A DNA stretch of 64,000 nt from G963704535 sp963704535 (GTDB taxonomy: Bacteria > Chloroflexota > Chloroflexia > Chloroflexales > Roseiflexaceae): the NCBI GenBank assembly GCA_963704535.1, contig OY969916.1, forward strand, positions 6,572,001-6,636,000. The letters are read 5' to 3'. This document shows positions 10,919-19,313 of the stretch, piece after piece. The position numbers and the translations under genes were made by a program. How positions within the stretch are numbered: the first letter of the stretch is position 1; each line of letters opens with the position of its first letter. Under the pieces are notes generated by a model, which saw only the letters and a list, made by a program, of their open reading frames with translations, did not search any database and was not told the DNA's origin.

Positions 10919-12052
10919 TTACTCCAGGAACCCACGCAGCCCGCGACCGTAGTGAGGGTGGCGGAGCTTACGCAGCACCCGCGCTTCGATTTGGCGGATG
11001 CGCTCGCGTGTGATCCCGAACTCGCGGCCGACCTCCTCAAGGGTGCGGTATTGCCCATCGCAGAGGCCGTAGCGGAGCTGAATGATACGGCGCTCGCGCT
11101 CGGGCAGCTTCTCCAGCGCCAAGTCGAGTTGCTCGCGCAAGATGTGCTGGGCGGCGTTTTCGATCGGCGCGGTGCCGCGACTGTCCTCGATGAAATCGCT
11201 CAACACCGAGTCGCCCTCGGTCCCTACCGGCGTTTCCAGCGAGACCGGCTGGCGGGCGGCCTCAAGTGCGCGGCGCACCTTTTCGGCGGGGATGCCGAGC
11301 GCGCCACCGATCTCGTCGGGCGTCGGGTCGTGCTCTAGGGTCTGCTGGAGCCGATTGGTTGTGCGCATCACGCGGTTGATCGTCTCGCCGACGTGGACCG
11401 GCAGCCGGATCGTGCGGCTTTGGTCGGCGATTGCGCGTGTGATCGCCTGGCGGATCCACCAAGTCGCATAGGTGGAAAATTTGTAGCCTTTATGATAATC
11501 GAACTTCTCGGTAGCACGCATCAGCCCGATATTGCCTTCTTGGATCAAATCCAGGAACGACATGCCGTGCCCAAGATATTTCTTCGCGATCGAGACGACT
11601 AGGCGCAAGTTAGCCTGGATCAGGTGTTCGCGTGCGGCTTGCCCCTCACGGGTCCAGCGTACGAGCTGCGGGCGCTCGGCACTCCCGTACTCGCCGCAGC
11701 GAAGCCGCGCAGCGGCCTGCTCGCCACGCTCGACTTGTTGGGCCAGCAATAGCTCCTCTTTGGCGGTCAGCAAGCTTACGCGGCCGATCTCGCGGAGGTA
11801 GATCCGCACTGGGTCGTCGCCGGCGACACCGTCGCGATCCAATTCGACATCAAGGTCGTCGTCATCGTCAGAGCGGGATGGAACGGCTACAATGGATGGT
11901 GTGACATGAGAATCAGCGGCTCCGAGGGCGTAGGCGAGGCCAGGCAGTTCAGGCGGTTGTTCGGGGGAAAGGATATATTGGTGGGTAGGTGGGGTATCGA
12001 GGAACTGCTGTTCGCGGGCCGCGGATGTGCGCAGGTCGCGTGGGTCGTTCAC
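10919..12052 (-). CDS. RNA polymerase sigma factor, SigA/RpoD type
   Basis: Group 1 or 2 sigma-70 factor (377 residues). Region 1.2 starts near residue 80 (DDPVRIYLREIGRVSLLT). Region 2 has the core-binding and -10-melting stretch SFLDLIQEGNIGLMRATEKF and YKFSTYATWWIRQAI. Region 4 ends with the -35 helix TLEEVGREFGITRERIRQIE. The start is GTG with AAAGG upstream. The first 75 residues are unlike region 1.1 and rich in Pro and Asp. Being short and lacking region 1.1, it could be a group 2 alternative factor; Chloroflexia carry several SigA paralogues. Its stop codon coincides with a MITE insertion point. Confidence 0.92.
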   Translation of the reverse strand: MNDPRDLRTSAAREQQFLDTPPTHQYILSPEQPPELPGLAYALGAADSHVTPSIVAVPSRSDDDDDLDVELDRDGVAGDDPVRIYLREIGRVSLLTAKEELLLAQQVERGEQAAARLRCGEYGSAERPQLVRWTREGQAAREHLIQANLRLVVSIAKKYLGHGMSFLDLIQEGNIGLMRATEKFDYHKGYKFSTYATWWIRQAITRAIADQSRTIRLPVHVGETINRVMRTTNRLQQTLEHDPTPDEIGGALGIPAEKVRRALEAARQPVSLETPVGTEGDSVLSDFIEDSRGTAPIENAAQHILREQLDLALEKLPERERRIIQLRYGLCDGQYRTLEEVGREFGITRERIRQIEARVLRKLRHPHYGRGLRGFLE

Positions 12053-12598
12053 AGAAAAGCCTTTCGTGTTGGTCGTAGCTTACCAGATACGGAAGCCCAC
12101 TGCTTACGAGGGGAAAGATTTGCCATTGGCGCTTTCGCAGGTGATGATATTCTGTGGTATCCTCCTAGCGGATATGTTCAGCTAGTTAGCTTGCGGTCTC
12201 GGATGTGGTCTGCGAGCCATAGCGCCAGGACTAAACCCATTGCTCGGTTGGGGTAAGGCGCTAGCTATTGCCAGCTTGCTGACATAACGAAACTTTATAT
12301 TATGCAAAGTGCACTATATCACAAAATAAGACCATCTTCAAGGACTATTTTGACCTAGTACCGTCCTGCTTTCCCTTCCATGTCATAATCGCTGGCAGAA
12401 TGGTATAGCATTCCCATCAGGGTTGTAAAGTGGGAAGGGGTTTTGTGGGGGCTTCCCCCACGCCCTCCTTTTACAACTCTTTAAGATTTCGGGTTGTCGA
12501 TGGCTCGATGTTCGGAGTCTTGTCGGCAGCTCGTTGTTCTGTTGGCCGAAGTCTTGCTGCAATCGCGTGCTGTTAGGCGTTTTCAAAGGAGCGTAACC
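12053..12598. other. Long intergenic region
   Basis: About 545 bases between divergent genes with no convincing ORF. AT-rich sequence lies at 12285-12360, and a palindromic repeat at 12422-12477. Promoters for both flanking genes should be here, but none matches consensus well. Confidence 0.5.
12422..12477. repeat. Divergent MITE-like hairpin
   Basis: Ends GTTGTAAA/TTTACAAC enclose a GTGGGGGC/CCCCCAC hairpin. Structure resembles the other GAGGGGC...CCCCTC elements in the window, but the sequence has diverged. Confidence 0.45.
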
Positions 12599-13243
12599 AT
12601 GCACATCTACCTTGATACCGCGAACATCAACGAGATTCGTGAGGTAGCGAGTTGGGGGATTCTCAGCGGTGTGACGACCAATCCCTCGCTCGTAGCCAAG
12701 GAGAAAGGAGCCGATTTCAAGAGCACCATCCAAGAGATCGCGACGCTGGTCGACGGGCCGATCAGCGCTGAGACGGTCTCGCTGGACGCCGAGGGGATGG
12801 TGCGCGAGGGGCGTGATTACGCGCAGTGGCACCCGAATGTGATTGTCAAAGTGCCCAGCACGACCGAGGGACTCAAGGCCGTCCACCAGCTGGCCAAGGA
12901 CGGCATCCGCACCAATGTGACATTGTGCTTTAACCCCAACCAGGCCCTGTTCGCGGCGCGGGCCGGTGCGTTCATCATCAGCCCGTTCGTCGGGCGTGTG
13001 GACGACACCGGCGTCGACGGCATGAACCTGATTCGTGAGATCGTGCAGATCTACCGGCAGCATCACCTCAAGACCATGGTGCTCTCGGCTTCCATCCGGC
13101 ACCCGCGCCACATTATCGATTCGGCGTTGGCGGGCGCCGATATCGCCACCTGCCCCTTCAAGGTGCTGGAGCAGAGCATGAAACATCCGCTCACCGATAT
13201 TGGGATCGAGAAATTCCTGGCCGATTGGAAAAGCCGACAGTAG
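12599..13243 (+). CDS. tal: Transaldolase / fructose-6-phosphate aldolase-like (MipB/TalC)
   Basis: Single-domain TIM barrel of 214 residues, the size of the small transaldolase (MipB/TalC) group. It opens with MHIYLDTANINEIREVASWG. The Schiff-base lysine lies in NVIVKVPSTTEGLKAV, and IRTNVTLCFNPNQALFAARA and ISPFVGRVDD are typical. It transfers a dihydroxyacetone unit between sugar phosphates in the non-oxidative pentose phosphate pathway, or acts as an F6P aldolase. AAAGGA precedes the ATG; the frame is open upstream from 12494, but that extension is unlike the family. Transketolase follows at 13338, so the two complementary enzymes form a metabolic pair. Confidence 0.9.
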   Translation: MHIYLDTANINEIREVASWGILSGVTTNPSLVAKEKGADFKSTIQEIATLVDGPISAETVSLDAEGMVREGRDYAQWHPNVIVKVPSTTEGLKAVHQLAKDGIRTNVTLCFNPNQALFAARAGAFIISPFVGRVDDTGVDGMNLIREIVQIYRQHHLKTMVLSASIRHPRHIIDSALAGADIATCPFKVLEQSMKHPLTDIGIEKFLADWKSRQ

Positions 13244-13245
13244 CC

Positions 13246-13320
13246 GAAATTGAGAATTGAGAATTGAGAATTGAGAATGTGCTGTGTATTCTCAATTCTC
13301 AATTTTCCATTTTCAATTCT
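13246..13320. repeat. Heptamer palindrome (GAATTGA type)
   Basis: Left arm of GAATTGA units, then a short loop, then a right arm of complementary TCTCAAT-like units. It begins 3 bases after the transaldolase stop and could form a large hairpin between it and transketolase. Confidence 0.65.
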
Positions 13321-13337
13321 TAAGCAAGGTTGTTTTG

Positions 13338-15416
13338 ATGACAGCGCAATATACTGACTTGGATCAACTGGCGATCGATACGATCCGGACGCTCTCGATC
13401 GACGCGGTGCAGAAGGCTGATTCGGGGCACCCAGGGCTGCCGATGGGCGCGGCGCCGATGGCCTATGTGCTGTGGACCCGCTTTCTGCGCTTCAACCCCC
13501 AAGATCCACGCTGGCCCAACCGCGACCGCTTCGTCCTCTCGGCCGGGCATGGCTCGATGTTGCTGTATAGCCTGCTCTATCTGACCGGCTACGATCTGTC
13601 GCTGGAGGAGATCAAGAACTTTCGGCAGTGGGGCTCGAAGACGCCCGGCCACCCTGAATATGGTTTGACGCCGGGCGTCGAGGTCAGCACCGGGCCGCTC
13701 GGCCAGGGGTTCGGCAATGGGGTCGGGATGGGGATCGCCGAGGCGTTCCTGGCGGCGACGTACAACCGTCCCGACCACCCGATCGTCGATCACTATACCT
13801 ATGCGCTCGTCAGCGACGGCGATCTTATGGAAGGAGTTGCTGCGGAGGCATCCTCGCTGGCCGCGCACCTGAAGCTCGGCAAGCTGATCTACCTGTACGA
13901 CAATAATCATATCTCGCTCGACGGGCCGACCAGCCTGGCGTTCACCGAGGATGTGCTGGCGCGCTTCGCCGCCTATGGCTGGCATACGCAGCACGTAGAG
14001 GATGGCAACGACCTCGCGGGGATCGAGCAGGCCATCGATGCGGCGCGCGCGGAGACCGGCCGGCCGTCGCTGATCTCGGTGCGAACGATCATCGGCTATG
14101 GGAGCCCGAACAAGCAGGGCTCCAGCAAGGCCCACGGGTCGCCGCTGGGCGAAGATGAGGTGCGCCAGGCCAAACAGGCCTACGGCTGGGATCCCGACAA
14201 GCACTTCTATATTCCTGATGAAGTGCTCGCGCATATGCGTGCGGCGGGCGAGCGTGGCGCTGGGCTACAGGCCGAGTGGCAGCGCAGCTTCGACGCTTAT
14301 GCTGAAGCGTACCCGACCGAAGGACAGCAGTTGCGGCAGGCGCTGGCGGGCGAGTTGCCGGATGGCTGGGATGCCGACCTGCCGACGTTTACGCCGGCCG
14401 ACGGCGACCTGGCAACCCGCCAGGCCTCCGGCAAGGCGCTTGAGGCGATCAAAGCGCGTGTGCCTTGGGTGATCGGCGGATCGGCCGACCTAGCGACGTC
14501 GAACGATATGCCGGTGAAAGGGGAGGTGAGCTTCCAGCCGGGCCACTACGACTGCCGCAATATCTGGTTTGGCGTGCGCGAGCATGGGATGGGCGCGGCG
14601 CTGAACGGCATGTCGGTGCATGGCGGCGTGCGGGTCTACGGCGGCACATTCCTGACCTTCTCCGATTACATGCGCGGCTCGATCCGGCTCGCGGCGCTCT
14701 CGGAGTACCCAGTGATCTATGTCTTCACGCACGACAGCATTGGGCTGGGCGAGGATGGGCCGACCCATCAGCCGGTCGAGCACTTCGCCGCTTTGCGCGC
14801 CATCCCGCACCTGGTCGTGATTCGACCGGGCGACGCGAACGAAAGCGTCGTCGCGTGGCGGGTGGCGATGGAGCGGTCGCACGGGCCGACGGCGCTGTTG
14901 TTCAGTCGTCAGAAGCTGCCGGTCTTCGACCAGTCCAGGATGGCGCCAGCCGATGGGTTACGCAAAGGGGCCTACACGCTGATCGACGCGGATGGGGAGC
15001 CGGAGGTGTTGCTACTCGCTACCGGCTCGGAGACGGCGCTGGCGGTCGAGGCACATGGCGAGCTGTCTAAGCAGGGAGTACGGGCGCGGGTAGTCAGCTT
15101 TCCGAGCTGGGAGCTGTTCGAGGCGCAGCCGCAGGAGTACCGGGACAGCGTGCTGCCGCCGAGCGTGCGGGCGCGGCTGTCGATCGAGGCTGGCGTGGGG
15201 ATGGGCTGGCATCGGTGGGTCGGCGATGCCGGCGACATCGTCAGCGTCGATCGCTTCGGCGCCTCGGCGCCGTACAAGGAGATCTACAAACGCTATGGCC
15301 TGACGGTCGCCGATGTCGTCGCGCGGGCGCTGCGGCTGATCGGCCGCGGGGGAGCTGTGAGCGGCGGCGAACGGGTGCCGGGCCAGGAGCCGCCAAGCTC
15401 GGAGGGGCATTCGTAG
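13338..15416 (+). CDS. tkt: Transketolase
   Basis: Thiamine-diphosphate enzyme of 692 residues that moves two-carbon units between sugar phosphates. The N-terminal pyrophosphate domain has ADSGHPGLPMGAAPMAYVLW, TGPLGQGFGNGVGMGIAEA and the TPP motif SDGDLMEG...DNNHISLDG. The pyrimidine domain follows near residue 355 (REHGMGAALNGMSVHGG, HDSIGLGEDGPTHQPVEH), then a C-terminal domain. AAGG precedes ATG 13338; the earlier open frame is repeat sequence. Length is normal for the family. The last roughly 20 residues (GGAVSGGERVPGQEPPSS) are a low-complexity extension. It is paired with the transaldolase upstream. Confidence 0.96.
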   Translation: MTAQYTDLDQLAIDTIRTLSIDAVQKADSGHPGLPMGAAPMAYVLWTRFLRFNPQDPRWPNRDRFVLSAGHGSMLLYSLLYLTGYDLSLEEIKNFRQWGSKTPGHPEYGLTPGVEVSTGPLGQGFGNGVGMGIAEAFLAATYNRPDHPIVDHYTYALVSDGDLMEGVAAEASSLAAHLKLGKLIYLYDNNHISLDGPTSLAFTEDVLARFAAYGWHTQHVEDGNDLAGIEQAIDAARAETGRPSLISVRTIIGYGSPNKQGSSKAHGSPLGEDEVRQAKQAYGWDPDKHFYIPDEVLAHMRAAGERGAGLQAEWQRSFDAYAEAYPTEGQQLRQALAGELPDGWDADLPTFTPADGDLATRQASGKALEAIKARVPWVIGGSADLATSNDMPVKGEVSFQPGHYDCRNIWFGVREHGMGAALNGMSVHGGVRVYGGTFLTFSDYMRGSIRLAALSEYPVIYVFTHDSIGLGEDGPTHQPVEHFAALRAIPHLVVIRPGDANESVVAWRVAMERSHGPTALLFSRQKLPVFDQSRMAPADGLRKGAYTLIDADGEPEVLLLATGSETALAVEAHGELSKQGVRARVVSFPSWELFEAQPQEYRDSVLPPSVRARLSIEAGVGMGWHRWVGDAGDIVSVDRFGASAPYKEIYKRYGLTVADVVARALRLIGRGGAVSGGERVPGQEPPSSEGHS

Positions 15417-15424
15417 GCGCATTC

Positions 15425-15492
15425 GGAGATCGGAGATTGGAGATTAGAGATTGGATGAGTTCCAATCTCCAATCTCTAATCTCTCTTTTTCT
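15425..15492. repeat. Heptamer palindrome with T-tract (GAGATTG type)
   Basis: GAGATTG-GAGATTA-GAGATTG arm, 6-base loop region, complementary arm, then CTTTTTCTTC. Its position just after the transketolase stop and the trailing T-run make it a likely terminator. Confidence 0.65.
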
Positions 15493-15874
15493 TCAGCTCC
15501 GTATTTCCTTTCGTGGCCGAACCTGATGGGCTTTCGTGCCTGAAGACTAGCAGCTGTAATAAAGCTGTCACCCATATAGGTTGTAAGTTGCGCGATGCTC
15601 CGGTACAATAGACTCTATCTCGATTCAGATCCGGCAGCAGCGGGTGAAATAGCCTCAGCACGATGCAAAGAAACAGGTGTCACCCGAATGAGAAGCGACG
15701 TTTATCCGATAGCGATAAATTCTTTTACCTCCAGCCAGGAGGAGGCAGGGTCATCCGTCATTTGGCGATAGTTCGCCATTACTCGGTTTCACTTCAGCCT
15801 CAATTGATGCGAATTAAATCGGGATAGAGTCTAATCTATGGAACTGGCCTATCAGCGTTTTTTCCGGTCACCTA
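15493..15874. other. Leader region before the histidine kinase
   Basis: About 380 bases with no supported ORF. It holds the promoter at 15581-15609. The 265-base transcribed leader that would follow has no recognisable riboswitch. Confidence 0.4.
15581..15609 (+). promoter_or_regulatory. Candidate sigma-70 promoter
   Basis: TTGTAA and TACAAT are separated by 17 bases, about 265 bases upstream of the histidine kinase start. Confidence 0.45.
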
Positions 15875-17350
15875 ATGAGTCACCACGACCTATTTGCTCC
15901 CAAGATGGAGGACTTCACGCAGTCGCTGCGTGAGGAAGTGTTCATCAAGCTGCTGCGCAGTATTGGGTACAGTGCGGCGGTGCTGTTGTGCTTCGGTCTG
16001 ATTGAGATCGATATCGCCATTGTGAGCGCGGTGCTGCTGCTGTCGTGCTGGCTGGCCGAGATGTTGCGGTCGCGGGGAGCGTACTACTGGGCGGTCGCGT
16101 TATTCCTGGCCGGGCTTCAAGCGGCAATCGCGGTTACGTTCCATCAGTACGCGCCAGTGCGCAATCCTTTTATTTTCTTTACGCCGCTGGTGGTGAGTAT
16201 TGCCGGGATGCTCCTACGGCCGACGATCGGCTTTGCCGTCGCGACCGGCTCGCTGTTTTTGCTGCTGGGCTCGACTCTCGCGACTGGGTATGCCGATCAG
16301 TTGCTGCGCCTACAGTTTGTCGGGGCGATCTTGCTGGGGTACCTGAGCGCGCTGATGACGCAGCTCTCCTCACAAAGCTTTTTTACCGCTGTCGAGTGGG
16401 CGATCGACAGCTATCGTAAGGTCGAGCGGCGGGAAACGCAGCTCTATGAGAGCGAAAAGAATTTGCAGCGGGCGTTGAGTGAGAAAGATTATCTGAACAA
16501 TAAGCTGCGCGCTTCAAATGACGAACTTGATCATGCCCGTGCCGTCGCCGAGGAGGCTAATCGCCTGAAGTCGCAGTTTGTCGCGAATATGAGCCATGAG
16601 TTGCGAACGCCGCTCAACGCAGTCATTGGTTTCTCGTATATCCTGAACCAGGGCCTGAAGGGACCGCTTTCCGCCGAACAGCACGATTACCTCCAGCGGA
16701 TCTATGACTCGGGCGAGCATCTGTTGGGGCTGCTGAATGATATTCTCGATAATGCCAAGCTTGAGGCAGGGCGACTCGATCTCCACTGTGAACCGATCGC
16801 GCTGGATCTCGTGGCACACGATGTCCTGCTGCGAACGATGGTCCTGCTGCGCGATCGGCCGCTCGAGCTGCGCCAGGAGATCCGCGCTGATCTGCCGCCG
16901 GTCTGCGCCGATCGGCTACGGGTCGCGCAGGTGCTCTTCAACCTGCTCTCGAACGCGGTAAAGTTTACTGAACAAGGCGTTATCATCGTGCGGGCGTACC
17001 GCGCCCCGGCCCTGATCGACGCGGCGGAGCGCGCGGCGTACCCGGCCGATCAGGTGATCGTGGAAGTGGAGGATACTGGGATGGGGATCGCCGAGGAGCA
17101 CCTCTCGATGATCTTCGAAGAGTTTCGGCAGGCCGATGAGTTGCTCTCGCGCCGCTACGGAGGGACTGGCCTGGGCCTCCCAATCAGCAAGCGGTTGGTC
17201 GAGCTGCATGGAGGCACCCTGACAGTCGCAAGTACACTAGGACGTGGCGCGACGTTTCGATTTACGCTGCCGATAGCTACGGTCGAGCAACTCAGCGCGC
17301 CGGCGGTTGAGCCGGATGAGATGGTCTTGAACAGTGAGGAAGTCAGATGA
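15875..17350 (+). CDS. Membrane sensor histidine kinase
   Basis: 491-residue kinase. About six hydrophobic helices occupy residues 25-175 with little periplasmic sequence, then a coiled-coil linker (residues 185-235). The HisKA domain has its phospho-histidine in FVANMSHELRTPLNAVIGFS. The HATPase_c domain has LFNLLSNAVKFTEQG (N box), VEDTGMGIAEEHL (G1) and RRYGGTGLGLPISKRLVELH (G2). The input signal is unknown; the compact membrane domain suggests intramembrane sensing. Its stop overlaps the next gene's start by 4 bases (ATGA), so the single-domain response regulator that follows is its probable partner. Confidence 0.92.
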   Translation: MSHHDLFAPKMEDFTQSLREEVFIKLLRSIGYSAAVLLCFGLIEIDIAIVSAVLLLSCWLAEMLRSRGAYYWAVALFLAGLQAAIAVTFHQYAPVRNPFIFFTPLVVSIAGMLLRPTIGFAVATGSLFLLLGSTLATGYADQLLRLQFVGAILLGYLSALMTQLSSQSFFTAVEWAIDSYRKVERRETQLYESEKNLQRALSEKDYLNNKLRASNDELDHARAVAEEANRLKSQFVANMSHELRTPLNAVIGFSYILNQGLKGPLSAEQHDYLQRIYDSGEHLLGLLNDILDNAKLEAGRLDLHCEPIALDLVAHDVLLRTMVLLRDRPLELRQEIRADLPPVCADRLRVAQVLFNLLSNAVKFTEQGVIIVRAYRAPALIDAAERAAYPADQVIVEVEDTGMGIAEEHLSMIFEEFRQADELLSRRYGGTGLGLPISKRLVELHGGTLTVASTLGRGATFRFTLPIATVEQLSAPAVEPDEMVLNSEEVR

Positions 17351-17754
17351 CAGCCGAGCACCCCGAAGATGCTTATATCATTTTGATCGAAGATGATCCC
17401 AATTCCTACTTGATCATGGAAGATCTGCTTCGTCATGCTGGGTTCAAGCACGTTTATCACCGGGGCAGCGGGGCGAAGGTGTTGCAGTTGATCGAGGTGC
17501 TCCCGCAGGTCGACCTAGTCCTGCTGGATATCGGGCTGCCCGGCGAGGATGGATTTGCCTTGATCCAGCGCTTGCGCGGGCACCCGCACACGGCGCGCGC
17601 GCATATCGCCGCGATCACCGCCAATATCATGCACCAGACGCGCCTACGAGCCAAGGATGCCGGCTTCGACAGCTTTATCAGCAAGCCGATCCGTCCTGAT
17701 CGGCTGTGTGAGCAGATCCGCAGCATGCTTTCGGGGCGGTCATTCTGGTGGTGA
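17347..17754 (+). CDS. Single-domain response regulator
   Basis: CheY-like receiver of 135 residues with no output domain. The acidic pocket is in ILIEDDPNSYLIMEDLL, the phospho-acceptor in VLLDIGLPGEDGFALI, then ITANIM and the lysine in FISKPIRPDRL. It overlaps the membrane histidine kinase by 4 bases, so it is translationally coupled. Without an output domain it may act through protein contacts or in a phosphorelay. Confidence 0.9.
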   Translation: MTAEHPEDAYIILIEDDPNSYLIMEDLLRHAGFKHVYHRGSGAKVLQLIEVLPQVDLVLLDIGLPGEDGFALIQRLRGHPHTARAHIAAITANIMHQTRLRAKDAGFDSFISKPIRPDRLCEQIRSMLSGRSFWW

Positions 17755-17809
17755 TAGCGACCAGAACGAGTAATCCTGCCTCGGGCTTGGCAAGCCAGCT
17801 CGCTGCAAG

Positions 17810-17838
17810 TTGACGAAATCGCATTCAGATGCTATACT
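17810..17838 (+). promoter_or_regulatory. Sigma-70 promoter of the infC operon
   Basis: TTGACG and TATACT with a 17-base spacer, 75 bases upstream of the proposed infC start. It is the best plus-strand promoter match noticed in the window. Confidence 0.72.
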
Positions 17839-17912
17839 ACCGGCTCACAGACCTCATCAGTTATCGTGGTCGGGTCTTGTGTTGTCTACTAAATGAGCTA
17901 AGGAGAGCAGCA

Positions 17913-18548
17913 ATTAGAGATCGGCTTCGCATTAACAACCGTATCCGCGCCCGTGAGATACGTCTGATCGACGAGAACGGTGCGCAGATCGGTATCATTA
18001 CGCTCCGCGATGCGCTTGCCATCGCCGAAGAGCGCTCTTTGGATCTGGTAGAGGTCGCGCCGAACGCTGTGCCACCCGTGTGTCGCATCGCGGATTATGG
18101 TAAGCTTCGCTATGAGCAGTCGAAGAAAGAGCGAGAGGCGCGCAAGCATCAGAAGCAGACCGAGCTGAAACAGATCCGCCTGGAGCCGAAGACCGATGAT
18201 CACGATATCGACGTGAAGGCCAAGCAGGCGCGGCGATTTTTGCTCGAAGGCGACAAGGTGAAGTTCAACTTGCGCTTCCGCGGTCGCGAGATCTTCCACC
18301 CGGAGATCGGGCGTGAGATCCTGGAGCGGATGGCTGAAGAACTCCGCGATGTCGCGACGGTTGAACAGCGCCCGCTGATGGAAGGTCGTGTGCTTTCGTT
18401 GCTGCTCGCCCCTGCTGTGAAACCAAAGCCGCAGAAGCCAGCCAAAACACCATCAACCACACCGGCGGCGAAGCCAGAGATGCCGGTCGAGGTGCCGGTC
18501 GAGGTCCCGGTCGTCGAAGCCGGGGAAGCCGCAGACGAAGGGGTATAA
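17913..18548 (+). CDS. infC: Translation initiation factor IF-3 (AUU start)
   Basis: IF-3 binds the 30S subunit and checks initiator tRNA and start codon. The family start IRDRLRINNRIRAREIRLID begins at an ATT codon, with AAGGAG ideally placed 8 bases upstream. AUU initiation is the known autoregulatory device of infC, because IF-3 discriminates against it. The ORF is open further upstream from 17829, but those residues are not IF-3-like. The N-domain, lysine-rich linker (KKEREARKHQKQTELKQI) and C-domain are complete. A tail of about 45 residues (Pro/Ala/Val-rich, PVEVPVEVPV) is an unusual extension. rpmI follows after 3 bases. Confidence 0.93.
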   Translation: MRDRLRINNRIRAREIRLIDENGAQIGIITLRDALAIAEERSLDLVEVAPNAVPPVCRIADYGKLRYEQSKKEREARKHQKQTELKQIRLEPKTDDHDIDVKAKQARRFLLEGDKVKFNLRFRGREIFHPEIGREILERMAEELRDVATVEQRPLMEGRVLSLLLAPAVKPKPQKPAKTPSTTPAAKPEMPVEVPVEVPVVEAGEAADEGV

Positions 18549-18551
18549 CGC

Positions 18552-18764
18552 ATGCCGAAGATGAAGACTCACAAGGGCGCCGCCAAGCGCTTTACGTTTA
18601 CCGGCTCTGGGATGCCGATCCAGTCGCAGGGGCGCAAAGGTCACTTTCGGCGCCGCAAGGCGCTGCGGCTGTTGCAGCAGCTCGATAAAACCAAGCCGGT
18701 GGCGAAGACCAATTGGCGCAAGGTGCGCACGGCGCTGCCTTACGGTCGCAAGCACGCACGCTAA
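18552..18764 (+). CDS. rpmI: 50S ribosomal protein L35
   Basis: 70-residue basic protein beginning MPKMKTHKGAAKRFTFTGSG, diagnostic for L35, with the GHFRRRKALRLL-like middle. It starts 3 bases after infC, and the conserved infC-rpmI-rplT order is kept. Two hairpin repeats separate it from rplT. Confidence 0.96.
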   Translation: MPKMKTHKGAAKRFTFTGSGMPIQSQGRKGHFRRRKALRLLQQLDKTKPVAKTNWRKVRTALPYGRKHAR

Positions 18765-18782
18765 CTGCAAGAACATGCTTGC

Positions 18783-18892
18783 AAAGGGGGAGTTTGAGGG
18801 GAAGCCTCTCAAGAATTTCTTCCCACTGAACCGTTTATAAAGGGGAGTTTGAGGGGAAGCCCCTCAAGAATCTTTTCCCGCTGAGTAGAAAA
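18783..18892. repeat. Two tandem MITE-core units inside the ribosomal operon
   Basis: Two units of about 60 bp, each with AGTTTGAGGGGAAGC and CTCAAGAA, related to the core of the MITE family. They lie between rpmI and rplT, where hairpins could affect relative L35/L20 expression. Confidence 0.6.
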
Positions 18893-18904
18893 TAGGGATA
18901 AGCA

Positions 18905-19258
18905 ATGGCTCGCGTCAAACGTGGCGTGATGGTTCGCAAACGCCATAATAAACTGCTCCAGCAGGCCAAGGGCTATCAGGGTAGCCGCAGCCGCCGCATC
19001 AAGGTCGCGCGCGAAACAGTGCTGAAGGCGCTTTCGTACGCCTACCGCGACCGCCGCAACCGCAAGCGCGATTTTCGCCGGCTCTGGATCATTCGAATCA
19101 ATGCTGCGGCGCGCCTGCATGGTCTTTCGTACAGCCGCCTGATGAATGGTCTAAAGGGGGCCGGCATTAATTTGGATCGGAAGATGCTGGCCGATATGGC
19201 CGTGCGCGACCCGGCCGCGTTTAGCAGCGTCGTGGAGCAAATCCAGCGCGCGGGGTAG
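18905..19258 (+). CDS. rplT: 50S ribosomal protein L20
   Basis: 117-residue L20 with MARVKRGVMVRKRHNKLLQQ at the N-terminus and the RRLWIIRINAAARLHGLSYS core. It is needed for early 50S assembly and in many bacteria represses this operon. It follows rpmI after a repeat-filled 140-base gap. GATAAGCA before ATG is a weak ribosome site, so translation may depend on coupling or local structure. Confidence 0.96.
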   Translation: MARVKRGVMVRKRHNKLLQQAKGYQGSRSRRIKVARETVLKALSYAYRDRRNRKRDFRRLWIIRINAAARLHGLSYSRLMNGLKGAGINLDRKMLADMAVRDPAAFSSVVEQIQRAG

Positions 19259-19313
19259 TTACGACAGGCACACGTTCGCCCGCTGACCGGGCCATTTGTG
19301 GGCCTTGACTACC

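Noticed and set aside
12053..12598. tRNA or small RNA gene in the long intergenic region
   Set aside because: I could not find a cloverleaf or TTCGANTC-type T-loop; only a diverged hairpin repeat is present.
12383..13186. 267-residue minus-strand ORF
   Set aside because: Shadow of the transaldolase gene, with no domain similarity.
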